A DNA stretch of 64,000 nt, taken from assembly GCF_036090055.1 (NCBI RefSeq), contig NZ_CP107970.1, forward strand, positions 2,792,501 through 2,856,500. The letters are read 5' to 3'. The number at the start of each line of letters is the position of its first letter. Position 1 is the first letter of the stretch. Below, one piece after another: positions 34,712-42,818 of the stretch. The notes beneath the pieces were generated by a model that saw only the letters and a program-made list of their open reading frames with translations, had not been told where the DNA came from and did no database searches. A program made the translations under genes and the position numbers. The stretch is from Nocardioides sp. NBC_00368. GTDB lineage: Bacteria; Actinomycetota; Actinomycetes; Propionibacteriales; Nocardioidaceae.

Positions 34712-35764
34712 TCAGCGGCTGAGCACCCCGACCCGTCCACCCGCGCCGGCGGCCCAGCAGGTGTCGCCGACGCAGTCGACGGTGTGGAAGCGGGTCTGGG
34801 TCGCGCCGAACGGCTTCCACGAGCGGCCGTTGTCGTGGCTGACGTCGCTGCCGTTGGGGCCGACCGCGATCGCGGTGCGACCGCCGATCCAGTCCACCGC
34901 CTCGCGGTAGCCGCCCAGGTCGGAGGAGGAGTTCTTCCAGGTGCGGCCGCCGTCGGTGGAGTAGGCGGCGCGGTCGACGCCGTCGTCCTCGAGGCCGAAG
35001 TCGCCACCGACCGCGATCCCCTGACGAGGGTTGCGGAAGCCGAGACCGAAGACGCCGGCGGCCTCGCCGGTCGCGATCGTGGAGTCGGCCGCCGACCAGG
35101 AGCGGCCGCCGTCGTGGGTGGCGTAGATCTTCGCTGCGGCACCGCCACCGCCGATCCAGGCGTCGTGCGCGCCCGCGGTGACCAGGCAGGTCCCGCTGGC
35201 CGAGTAGCCGAACTCGCCCGGCGCCTCGAGGCCGTCGGTGTCCGCGATCTCCCAGGTGTCGCCGCCGTCGGAGGTGGTGATGATCCGCCACTCGCCGCCG
35301 ACCGGGTCGCTCATCGCGATCCCGCGCTCGCCGCCGGGCCAGAAGTCGACGCAGTTGTAGAACGCCGTCGGCTCCGCGGAGCGGAACGTCTCGGTCCAGG
35401 TCGCACCGCCGTCGACGGTCTTGTAGATCCGGCTCGCCTCGCCCTCGCCGATCGAGAGCACCACAGCCTCGCTCGCCGAGCGCGCCTCGACGTCACGGAA
35501 GAGCAGCCCGTCGGATCCCGGCGGCGAGACCTCGTCCCAGGTGTCACCGCCGTCCGTCGTACGGAACACTCCCCCGCGGTCCCCGCCGACCCACGCGGTG
35601 TCCGCGTCGACGGCGTCGAGCGCCCGGAAGCCCTGCGTCGTATCGACGTTCACAGCCGTCCATTCGTACGCACCCCCTGACTGCGCCGCCTGCGCCACCG
35701 GCGCCAGGGTGAGGGTGGTGAGGGCGAGAGTGGCCGCCGCTGCGGCTCCGACAACGATGCGCAC
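34712..35764 (-). CDS. secreted beta-propeller protein with BNR/YCF48-like repeats
   Basis: A 350-residue exported protein. Residues 1-27 form a signal peptide (cleavage near AQA-AQSG). The mature part is a propeller with repeated Asp-box/BNR motifs: TTDGGDTWDEV, TVDGGATWTET, TSDGGDTWEIA, THDGGRSWSAA, STDGGRTWKNS and SHDNGRSWKPF. It resembles plant photosystem II assembly factor YCF48 and WD40/YVTN/BNR-like proteins called oxidoreductases in some genomes; no enzymatic residues can be assigned. GTG 35764 has only a weak ribosome site. A very long imperfect hairpin lies just upstream. Confidence 0.85.
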   Translation of the reverse strand: MRIVVGAAAAATLALTTLTLAPVAQAAQSGGAYEWTAVNVDTTQGFRALDAVDADTAWVGGDRGGVFRTTDGGDTWDEVSPPGSDGLLFRDVEARSASEAVVLSIGEGEASRIYKTVDGGATWTETFRSAEPTAFYNCVDFWPGGERGIAMSDPVGGEWRIITTSDGGDTWEIADTDGLEAPGEFGYSASGTCLVTAGAHDAWIGGGGAAAKIYATHDGGRSWSAADSTIATGEAAGVFGLGFRNPRQGIAVGGDFGLEDDGVDRAAYSTDGGRTWKNSSSDLGGYREAVDWIGGRTAIAVGPNGSDVSHDNGRSWKPFGATQTRFHTVDCVGDTCWAAGAGGRVGVLSR

Positions 35765-35821
35765 GAAGGTTCACCCTGGCCCTGCCGGGCCGTCCTGTCC
35801 ACCGATCCAGCAAAATTCGTC

Positions 35822-35927
35822 CGCCGAATCGGTGGTTGTGGCAGGCGAATCTGTAGATGTGGGCGACGAAAGTCGAGTTTCGTCCGCCATTGCGACAGTT
35901 TCGGTCGCCACAACGACCGATTCGGCG
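35822..35927. repeat. 106-base imperfect inverted repeat (50-base arms, 6-base loop)
   Basis: Arms 35822-35871 and 35878-35927 are complementary at about 39 of 50 positions, with outer 21 bases matching at 20 (CGCCGAATCGG...TTGTGGC against its complement). The loop is GTCGAG. Inside are repeated modules such as TTCGTCCGCC (35816-35825 and 35879-35888) and AGTTTCG. It sits between divergent secreted-protein genes, so it is not a simple terminator. Confidence 0.75.
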
Positions 35928-36029
35928 TGTCCGCTTGCGCGGAGTCGGCAATTTTCTTCCGTGACCGGTTGGTAGCGCCTAAAGTGAGTCGCCGTGCCGC
36001 ACCGCAGCGGCGCAGATGGCGAGGTTGTC

Positions 36030-37892
36030 ATGAGCAGAACGACACTGACCAGAGGTGGAAGACTGGCGGCTGCGGGACTGGCCGCCGCGGTGGCCGTTGC
36101 GATGCCGTACGCAGCAACCCACGCCGTCGAGCCGGACCCGCCCAGGACGACCGCCGGGCAGCTCGCCACGGACATGGCGTCGCCGCAGCACCGCAAGATC
36201 GTCTCGCTGATGCACCACATGTCGCTGCAGCAGAAGGTCGGCCAGCTCTTCGTGATCGAGGTCTACGGGCGCGACGCCAACAACGTCAGCGACGCGGCCA
36301 AGGCCGGCAACCAGAAGCTCTATGGCGTCGACACCCCGGCGCAGGCGATCGCGAAGTACCAGCCCGGCGGGGTCATCTACTTCACCACCCGCGGCCCCGA
36401 CAACATCGGTGACGCCGCCCAGGTGGCGAAGCTCTCCAACGGCCTCCAGAGCGCCGCACTGCAGCAGCGGCCCAAGATCCCGCTCAACATCGCGGTCGAC
36501 CAGGAGGGCGGCGCGCTCGTGGCCCGCTTCGGACCGGCCAGCGGTGCGACCCAGATGCCCGGCCAGATGGCGCTCGGCGCCGACGGCTCGACCGCGGACG
36601 CGGCCCGGTCGGCCGAGGTGATCGGCACCGAGCTGGCTGCCGTGGGCGTCACCCAGGACTACGCGCCCGTCGCCGACGTCAACCTCAACCCCAACAACCC
36701 GGTCATCGGCATCCGCAGCGCCGGGGCCGACTCCGCCGCGGTCTCCGACATCGTGGCCGCCGAGGTCGGCGGTTTCGACCGGGGCGGCCTCTCCTCGATC
36801 GCCAAGCACTTCCCGGGACACGGCGACACCGGCACCGACAGCCACTACGGCCTGCCCGAGGTGACCCACACCCGCGAGCAGCTCGAGGCGATCGACCTGC
36901 CGCCCTTCGAGGCCGCGATCGACGCCGGGATCGACGCGATCATGACGGCCCACGTGACCGTGCCCGCGATCGACCCGAGCGGCGAGCCGGCCACCATGTC
37001 GGAGCCGATCCTCACCGGCCTGCTCCGTGAGGAGATGGGCTTCGACGGCCTCATCGTGACCGATGCCCTCGACATGCAGGGCGCGAGCGCGACCTACCCG
37101 CCCGACGTCGCCCCGGTCGAGGCCTTCCTCGCCGGCGCCGACCAGCTCCTCATCCCGCCGCAGATGGACACGGCATACGCAGCGGTCCTCGGCGCCGTCA
37201 AGGACGGCACCATCTCGCGCCAGCGGCTCGACGAGTCGGTCTACCGGATCCTGAAGCACAAGCTCGACAACAAGATCTTCGAGAGCCCGTACGTCGACCC
37301 GGCTGCCGCTCCGGCGGTCTTCGCCAACCCGGCGCACAAGGCCGACGCCCAGGCGATCTCGGACCGCACCACCACCCTGGTGAAGAACGACGACGGTCTG
37401 CTGCCGCTGGCGGCCGGCCCGAGGGACGTCCTGGTCGCAGGCTGGGGGGTGGACACGACCGCGGGCATCGCGGCCGGGTTCCAGAAGCGCGGGGCGACGA
37501 CCCAGGTGCTGCAGTCCGGCACCACCCCGACCGACGCGCAGATCGACGCCGCTGTCGCAGCGGCCGAGGGCAAGGATCTGGTGGTCGTGCCGACGAACAA
37601 CGCCTGGCAGATCAACCCGGCGACCGGCCAGCCGACCCCGGCGTCCGTGGCTCAGACCAAGCTGGTCAAGGCGCTGCTCGCCACCGAGACCCCGGTGGTC
37701 GTGACCGCGATGCGCAACCCCTACGACGTCACGTCCTTCCCGGAGGCGGCCACGGTGATCGACACCTACGGCTACACCGCCCACCAGCTCGAGTCGCTGG
37801 TGCGGGTGCTTCACGGCGAGGTGAACCCGAGCGGCAAGCTCCCGGTCGAGATCCCGGGACTCTTCCCGCTCGGTCACGGGCTGTCCTACTAG
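36030..37892 (+). CDS. secreted glycoside hydrolase family 3 protein, NagZ-like
   Basis: A 620-residue exported GH3 enzyme. A signal peptide covers about residues 1-33 (cleavage near THA-VEPD). The TIM-barrel domain has the NagZ-type loop AKHFPGHGDTGTDSH, which supplies the catalytic His/Asp dyad of beta-N-acetylglucosaminidases, and the nucleophile Asp345 in VTDALDM. A second alpha/beta domain follows (about 420-600). It probably removes GlcNAc from peptidoglycan or chitin fragments outside the cell. ATG 36030 is preferred; GTG 35994, 8 bases after TAAAGT at 35980-35985, is an alternative with a longer signal. The insertion sequence downstream duplicates its last 44 bases. Confidence 0.92.
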   Translation: MSRTTLTRGGRLAAAGLAAAVAVAMPYAATHAVEPDPPRTTAGQLATDMASPQHRKIVSLMHHMSLQQKVGQLFVIEVYGRDANNVSDAAKAGNQKLYGVDTPAQAIAKYQPGGVIYFTTRGPDNIGDAAQVAKLSNGLQSAALQQRPKIPLNIAVDQEGGALVARFGPASGATQMPGQMALGADGSTADAARSAEVIGTELAAVGVTQDYAPVADVNLNPNNPVIGIRSAGADSAAVSDIVAAEVGGFDRGGLSSIAKHFPGHGDTGTDSHYGLPEVTHTREQLEAIDLPPFEAAIDAGIDAIMTAHVTVPAIDPSGEPATMSEPILTGLLREEMGFDGLIVTDALDMQGASATYPPDVAPVEAFLAGADQLLIPPQMDTAYAAVLGAVKDGTISRQRLDESVYRILKHKLDNKIFESPYVDPAAAPAVFANPAHKADAQAISDRTTTLVKNDDGLLPLAAGPRDVLVAGWGVDTTAGIAAGFQKRGATTQVLQSGTTPTDAQIDAAVAAAEGKDLVVVPTNNAWQINPATGQPTPASVAQTKLVKALLATETPVVVTAMRNPYDVTSFPEAATVIDTYGYTAHQLESLVRVLHGEVNPSGKLPVEIPGLFPLGHGLSY

Positions 37893-37970
37893 GCAACACA
37901 CGAAGGTGGCCCTCCCGAGACCGGGAGGGCCGCCTCTGTGCTGCTAGGTGGCTACTAGGTGGCTGCTAGA
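37849..37970. repeat. 122-bp direct repeat, left copy (target duplication)
   Basis: Identical to 39779-39900 over all 122 bases. It contains the last 44 bases of the GH3 gene, a strong hairpin terminator and a short 11-base tandem repeat (CTAGGTGGCTA/G, 37944-37965). IS1634 and IS1549 are known to create long direct repeats on insertion, which explains the length. Absence of any mismatch points to a recent event. Confidence 0.9.
37905..37934. terminator. intrinsic terminator after GH3 gene (copy 1)
   Basis: GGCCCTCCC-GAGACC-GGGAGGGCC is a perfect 9-bp stem, extendable to 12 bp with one G-U pair. It begins 13 bases after the GH3 stop. Its symmetry suggests it ended both the GH3 gene and the convergent protease gene before the insertion sequence separated them. 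Confidence 0.75.
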
Positions 37971-39778
37971 CCTGAGTTGGCTCAAGTGGTTAGTGCGTGA
38001 GGTTAGGCGTGCTCGAGCGCGTCGAGGATGGCTTGCTGTGGTTCGGGGATGATGGGGGCGAAGGTCTGCTGGGTGCCGTTGATCGCGATGGTCGCGGACC
38101 GCAGTGGCCGTAGTTGGCGAACGACGTTGCGGATGGCGAGCCCGGTCCGGGCTTGGACCTCGCGGCTGACCGCGAGCGCGGTGAACACGATGGTGAGGTG
38201 GGCCTCGATCGCGTCGCGGGTGTGGTGGAACATCGGCCGGGCGCGGAGGTCGGTCTTGGACATCCGGAAGGACTGCTCGACCTGCCATAGGGCGTGGTAG
38301 CTGGCGATGACCTCGCCGGCGGGCATCACCGTGGCGGGGATGTTGGTGACGTAGCCCTTCAGCCCGACCAGTCGCCGGGCTCGGGCCAGCGATGCCTCGT
38401 CAAGCTCGGCAGCGCCGTTGCGGGTCTTGACGAACCGGGGCGTGCGGGCGGCCTTCTCGCCCGCGACGACGGCTTTGGCCTTGTTCTCCTGCAGGGTCAG
38501 CGTCCGGTTGTCGCGCACTGCGCGCTTGGTCGAGTAGGCCCACACCGCTCGCCACGAGCCGGGATGGTGCTCGGGGTCCCAGACCGGTTCGGCCTTCTGC
38601 TTCGGGTCGTTCTCGATCTTGTGCCCGGTGCGTGGGGTGATGGTGTCGATGACTTGGGCGTCGGTGAAGGCGTCGCCGTGCCAGCGGAAGTGGGACTCCA
38701 GATCGTTGGGTGCCTTGGTCACTCGCGATCCCACGATGAACCGCAGGTCAGCCTCGTCCAGGTCGCGCAGATTCGTGGCTGCCAGCATCCCGGCGTCGGC
38801 GACGATCACGATGTCAGCCAGCCCGTGCCGGGTCTGGAACTGCTTCACGATCGGGATCAGCGTGAGCGTCTCGGCCTTGTTGCCCTCGAAGCAGCCGATC
38901 TCGAGCGGGAACCCGCGTCGGTCGACCAGCAGGCCCACGACGATCTGGGGGTCGACGCGGCGTTCCTTGGAGTAGCCGACCTTGCGCAGTTCGTCTTCCT
39001 TCTCTGCCTCGAAGTAAAGAGTGGTGACGTCGTAGAGGATCAGGCTGATGTCGCCGCGGGTGGCGGCGTGAGCGAAGCAGGCGGTCGCGATCTGGTCGCG
39101 GTAGCTGCTGCCCTTCTTCGCGCCGCCCGTCGTCGCGGGCTTGGTCTTGGCGTGTGCGCGGCTCAGGGTGCGCTTCATCGTCGCGTAGCTGGCTGGGGTT
39201 CGGCCCAGGTCCTTCAACACGCGCCCGGTGTCAAGCAGTGAGGTCGGCTCTACGATCCGGGCGATCACCAGGTCGCGGAAGACCGGATCGTCGAGGATGT
39301 TGAACCCCAAACTGTCGAAGACCGTCGCGAGGGTCTCGTGCAGGAGTCGGGAGTCAGTGCTCACGACCCGACCGGGTTCATCACGCCGCGCCCTCACCGG
39401 CCGTGGAACCGGGTCGAGGACGCCCTGTGCAACCGGTTCGGACACGAGTTCCGCGACCCGCGGCGTGGGCGCGACATCCAGGTCGAGAGCGTCCTGTCCG
39501 GGATCGGCCAGCAGGCTGCGTGCCTGTTCAAGCAGGAGCCCGAGCTCGGCATCAGTGTGCGCCGAACCAAGGTGCTTCACGATCCGCTGACGCCCGCCGG
39601 CGTATTCAGCGATCTGGACCGCGGTGGCACCCGACCCGGTCCTCACCCGCCGAATGAACGCCACCCCGCGACCCTAGACCGCGCCCGCTTAGTGCGTGAA
39701 AACGTACTAAGCGTCATCCATACCCGCAGGTCAGCGACATCTCGTCCCGCCCATCCCCGACCGGTGAGCCAAGTCAGG
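37971..39778. mobile_element. IS1634/IS1549-type insertion sequence
   Basis: A 1808-bp element with one transposase gene. Its ends are CCTGAGTTGGCTCA (37971-37984) and the inverted TGAGCCAAGTCAGG (39765-39778), a 14-bp terminal repeat with one mismatch. It is flanked by 122-bp direct repeats. It lies between the convergent GH3 and protease genes, both of which remain complete. If the G at 39778 belongs to the repeat instead, the duplication is 123 bp. Confidence 0.92.
38003..39664 (-). CDS. IS1634-family transposase
   Basis: A 553-residue DDE transposase of the IS1634 group (IS4 superfamily). The catalytic residues are likely Asp212 in LILYDVTTLYF, Asp290 in VIVADAGML and Glu463 in WQVEQSFRMSK, the last in the Y-x-W-x(2)-E-x(2)-FR-x(2)-K pattern. 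The gene fills almost the whole element. GTG 39664 is the start. No frameshift or stop interrupts it, so the element may be active. Confidence 0.95.
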   Translation of the reverse strand: MAFIRRVRTGSGATAVQIAEYAGGRQRIVKHLGSAHTDAELGLLLEQARSLLADPGQDALDLDVAPTPRVAELVSEPVAQGVLDPVPRPVRARRDEPGRVVSTDSRLLHETLATVFDSLGFNILDDPVFRDLVIARIVEPTSLLDTGRVLKDLGRTPASYATMKRTLSRAHAKTKPATTGGAKKGSSYRDQIATACFAHAATRGDISLILYDVTTLYFEAEKEDELRKVGYSKERRVDPQIVVGLLVDRRGFPLEIGCFEGNKAETLTLIPIVKQFQTRHGLADIVIVADAGMLAATNLRDLDEADLRFIVGSRVTKAPNDLESHFRWHGDAFTDAQVIDTITPRTGHKIENDPKQKAEPVWDPEHHPGSWRAVWAYSTKRAVRDNRTLTLQENKAKAVVAGEKAARTPRFVKTRNGAAELDEASLARARRLVGLKGYVTNIPATVMPAGEVIASYHALWQVEQSFRMSKTDLRARPMFHHTRDAIEAHLTIVFTALAVSREVQARTGLAIRNVVRQLRPLRSATIAINGTQQTFAPIIPEPQQAILDALEHA

Positions 39779-39900
39779 AGATCCCGGGACTCTTCCCGCT
39801 CGGTCACGGGCTGTCCTACTAGGCAACACACGAAGGTGGCCCTCCCGAGACCGGGAGGGCCGCCTCTGTGCTGCTAGGTGGCTACTAGGTGGCTGCTAGA
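39779..39900. repeat. 122-bp direct repeat, right copy (target duplication)
   Basis: Second identical copy of 37849-37970. It contains a non-functional duplicate of the GH3 C-terminal codons and stop and a second intact copy of the terminator hairpin, which now serves the convergent protease gene whose stop lies at 39904-39906. Confidence 0.9.
39835..39864. terminator. intrinsic terminator after protease gene (copy 2)
   Basis: Second copy of the GGCCCTCCC/GGGAGGGCC hairpin, lying 40 bases beyond the stop of the minus-strand protease gene. Confidence 0.7.
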
Positions 39901-39903
39901 TGA

Positions 39904-40707
39904 TCAGGAGCCGTACAGCGCCCGGACCCCGGCCGCGTCGGAGGCCTGGAACTCCAGGTCCTCGGAGCCACCGTTGCACTGCGGGTAGTGCATGATCGAG
40001 GACGAGTCGTACGGGGTCAGCGCACGCCAGTTGTTGTCCTCGAAGCAGGTCGCCGCCTCCGGGCGGGTGTGCTCGTGGCGGAACCCGAGGGTGTGCCCGA
40101 GCTCGTGGGCGAGGATGTCACCCGGCTCCCAGTTGCCCGCCGAGAAGATCGAGTCGTCGATGAGCACGTTGCGCGAGCGCTTCGACGTCGACGGGAAGAA
40201 CGCCCGCGCGATGTACTGCGTGGTGCTCACCGGCTCGACCGAGAACAGCACGTCGGAGTTGCGGGTGTTGCACGACGCGTCCTGGCTCGGGACGTAGATG
40301 AACTCGACCGCCGAGCTCGCGGCCTCCCACAGTCCCTCGCCCTGCGCCATCGCGGTGACGATGGCGGCCTTGTTGCTGCCGAACTTGTCCGAGACACAGT
40401 AGGTCAGGTTGAGCGCCTGGGAGGCCGACCACTTGTCGTCCTTGCCGCTGATGGTGTTGACGATGAGGCCGTCCTCCGGGACGTGCTTCGGCGTCGAGAC
40501 CATCGACTCGTAGAACTTGTGCAGGTCACCCTGGTTGGACACGACCTCGTCGCCGTTGACGATGTACTGACCGTCGACGTCGACGTACGTTGACGCCTCG
40601 AACTCCTGGTAGCTCGGGGCCTCCTCGGCGAATGCGGGAACCATCGACGCAGTCAGCGCTGCGGCACCCGCAGCCGCGGCGATCATCATGGGAATACGAA
40701 CTCGCAT
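39904..40707 (-). CDS. secreted astacin-like zinc metalloprotease
   Basis: A 267-residue exported metzincin. The signal peptide spans about residues 1-28 (cleavage near AFA-EEAP). The zinc site reads HELGHTLGFRHEHTRPEA, matching the astacin-type HExxHxxGFxHExxRP pattern, and SIMHYP is the Met-turn. Related actinobacterial proteins are listed as M57 or M12-like peptidases. An N-terminal propeptide of about 90 residues precedes the catalytic part. AGGAGG is well placed before ATG 40707. It converges on the GH3 gene, with the insertion sequence now between them. It probably degrades external protein. Confidence 0.9.
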   Translation of the reverse strand: MRVRIPMMIAAAAGAAALTASMVPAFAEEAPSYQEFEASTYVDVDGQYIVNGDEVVSNQGDLHKFYESMVSTPKHVPEDGLIVNTISGKDDKWSASQALNLTYCVSDKFGSNKAAIVTAMAQGEGLWEAASSAVEFIYVPSQDASCNTRNSDVLFSVEPVSTTQYIARAFFPSTSKRSRNVLIDDSIFSAGNWEPGDILAHELGHTLGFRHEHTRPEAATCFEDNNWRALTPYDSSSIMHYPQCNGGSEDLEFQASDAAGVRALYGS

Positions 40708-40831
40708 AGCTCTTCCTCCTGGATTTGTGAACGGCCGCCGGCGATTGACGCCGACGGCCACAGGAGATTCAAGCGTTACGTCCCCGAATACGGCATAGAA
40801 ACTTCGGTGAAATTCCCGTTGGACGGGCAAA

Positions 40832-40847
40832 AGTTTCGACCGAAACT
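40832..40847. promoter_or_regulatory. 16-bp palindrome upstream of protease gene
   Basis: AGTTTCG-AC-CGAAACT is a perfect 7-bp dyad about 125 bases before the protease start. The half-site AGTTTCG also occurs twice in the GH3 upstream region (35876-35882 and 35897-35903). It may be an operator shared by the two secreted enzymes. Confidence 0.45.
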
Positions 40848-40869
40848 CGTACGTTTGCCGTCGCTCACA

Positions 40870-41958
40870 TCACGGAGCGGGCCAGATCACCTGGTCGGTG
40901 TCATCGACCACGGCCTCGGCGAAGGAGGTGTCGAACCAGGAGGCGGCCTGCTCGGGCGTGACCTTCTGCCCTGCGTACGTCGTCACGACCTCGGCCAGGG
41001 CGGCGACGTTGGCGGGGTCGACCGAGCCGAACTTGCCAGGGAGCGGGTTGTCGGCAGCGACCTCGACCTCGGTGCGCCAGATGGCCGTCTCGTGCTTCTC
41101 GTCGGACTCGGCGCCGGCCAGGTCGTGCTGGTAACCGATGCACTCCTCGACGTGCTCGTCGGCGGCGCAGTAGGTGTAGGCCTTGAAGACGGCGCGCAGG
41201 ACGTCCTCGACCGCGGTGGGGTGCTTCTCCGCCCACGCGGGGTTGACGGAGTAGGCACCGAGGGAGCCCGGCACGTCGAAGTCGGTCGGCTCCCAGACCG
41301 TGACCTTCTCGCCGGCCTCCTTCAGCTGGTTGGGCTCGTTGGAGACGAAGCCGACCAGCGCGTCGACCTGGCCACGGGGCAGCACGCCGGGGTCGTAGCC
41401 GACCTTGACCTGCTTCACCTTGGACATGTCGACGCCCGCCTCGGCGAGCATCGCCTGCACCCCGACCGGCACCCAGCCCTTGTGGCCGAGGGTCTTGCCC
41501 TCGAGCTGCTTGAGATCCGTGATCGAGGTGCCGGTCATCAGCACGTCGAGGCCGGCGTTGGAGTAGGAGGAGACGCCGAGCACCTTCAGGCCGCTCGCGT
41601 TGGAGGTCATGATGTCCTGCTCGGAGAGCGGGCCGACCTGCACCTTCCCGGCGGCGATCAGCTTGGCGTTCTGGGAGACGTCGCCCGAGCCCGGCTGGAG
41701 CTCGACGTCGAGGCAGAGATCGTCGAAGTAGCCCAGCTGATCTGCGGCGATGGCCTCCATGATCGAGGCCGACGCCTGCCAGTAGTAGCCCGACATGTAG
41801 GTGATCGTCCCGGCCTCCCGGTTCTGCTCGCAGCGCTCGGCCGAGACCGCGCTCCCCTGCTCGCCGGCGGAGCTCTGCGCGGAGCCGCAGGCGGTGAGCG
41901 CACCCAGCAGGACGACCGCCGACGTGAGGGCAGCGGCGATCGGACGTACGCGAGACAT
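40870..41958 (-). CDS. ABC transporter substrate-binding lipoprotein, NMT1/THI5-like
   Basis: A 362-residue lipoprotein: signal sequence with lipobox LTAC at about residues 20-23, then an NMT1/SsuA-like periplasmic-binding fold (TYMSGYYWQASASIMEAIAA, DVELQPGSGDVSQNAKLIAA, VKVGYDPGVLPRGQVDAL). Family members bind thiamine pyrimidine precursors, sulfonates, nitrate or riboflavin. It is the last gene of an ATPase-permease-SBP operon, 23 bases after the permease stop. No biosynthetic gene or riboswitch nearby fixes the ligand. Confidence 0.9.
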   Translation of the reverse strand: MSRVRPIAAALTSAVVLLGALTACGSAQSSAGEQGSAVSAERCEQNREAGTITYMSGYYWQASASIMEAIAADQLGYFDDLCLDVELQPGSGDVSQNAKLIAAGKVQVGPLSEQDIMTSNASGLKVLGVSSYSNAGLDVLMTGTSITDLKQLEGKTLGHKGWVPVGVQAMLAEAGVDMSKVKQVKVGYDPGVLPRGQVDALVGFVSNEPNQLKEAGEKVTVWEPTDFDVPGSLGAYSVNPAWAEKHPTAVEDVLRAVFKAYTYCAADEHVEECIGYQHDLAGAESDEKHETAIWRTEVEVAADNPLPGKFGSVDPANVAALAEVVTTYAGQKVTPEQAASWFDTSFAEAVVDDTDQVIWPAP

Positions 41959-41981
41959 GAAGGGCTCCTTCAACGCAAGAA

Positions 41982-42818
41982 TCAGGACTGGTGCCAGTGG
42001 AGCACTCGCCGCTCGGCGAGCGTCACGAGCCAGAACAGCAGCGAGCCGAGCGCCGCGAGGACGAAGATCGCTGCCCACACCGTAGCCAGTCTGTTCTGCG
42101 AGCTGGCCACCTGTATCACGCTGCCGAGCCCGTCGGCCGAGCCCGCGGCGGAGAGCTCCGCCACGACGGCACCGATCATCGACAGCGGGAAGACGATCCG
42201 CAGCGACGCGAAGACGTAGGGCAGCGAGGCCGGCACCCGCAGGTGCCGCAGCACCTCCAGCCGGCTCGCGGCCACGGTGCGGTAGACCTGCAGCACGGGA
42301 CCAGGCACCGCACGCAGGCCGGTCGCCACGTTGATCAGGATCGGGAAGAAGCAGACCAGCGCGGTCAGGACGACCTTCGGCCCCATCCCGAAGCCGAGCG
42401 CCACCACGAGCAACGGCGCGATCGCCACCAGCGGCGTCACCGAGAGCACCACGGCCAGCGGCATCACCGCGCGCCGCACCACGCCGATCTCGCTCACCAC
42501 CACGGCGAGCGCGAAGGCGGCCACGAACCCGATCCCGAGCCCCACCAGCGCCTCGCCGAGCGTGACCAGCGTGTTGGACAGGAAGTAGCCCGGGTCGCCG
42601 GTCAGCACGCTCGCGATGTCGCCCAGCGGCGCGAACAGGTAGGGCATCCGTCGCGCCCCCACCTCCCAGCCGAACCCGAGCACCACGAGGAGGAGGACGA
42701 ACGGAAGCCAGTACGCCGGCCGGAGCATCCTGGCGCGCTGACGGAGCCGTCGCGTGGCGGCTGTCCCGGTGACCGTATCGGTGGCCGGAGCGACCACCTC
42801 GTCCATCGCCCGACTCAC
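41982..42818 (-). CDS. ABC transporter permease, NMT1/SsuC-type
   Basis: A 278-residue permease with six membrane helices and the cytoplasmic EAA-like loop YRTVAASRLEVLRHLRVPAS. It belongs with the nitrate/taurine/sulfonate and thiamine-precursor permeases. GTG 42818 overlaps the ATPase stop by 4 bases (GTGA); ATG 42806 is an alternative. It is the middle gene of the operon. Confidence 0.92.
   Translation of the reverse strand: MSRAMDEVVAPATDTVTGTAATRRLRQRARMLRPAYWLPFVLLLVVLGFGWEVGARRMPYLFAPLGDIASVLTGDPGYFLSNTLVTLGEALVGLGIGFVAAFALAVVVSEIGVVRRAVMPLAVVLSVTPLVAIAPLLVVALGFGMGPKVVLTALVCFFPILINVATGLRAVPGPVLQVYRTVAASRLEVLRHLRVPASLPYVFASLRIVFPLSMIGAVVAELSAAGSADGLGSVIQVASSQNRLATVWAAIFVLAALGSLLFWLVTLAERRVLHWHQS

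Noticed and set aside
35994..36030. GTG 35994 as the main start of the GH3 gene
   Set aside because: It is possible because TAAAGT lies 8 bases upstream, but ATG 36030 has ribosome-site bases and gives a more normal signal peptide.
37893..37970. GH3 gene disrupted by the insertion sequence
   Set aside because: The stop codon and terminator lie inside the left copy of the target duplication, so the gene is complete.
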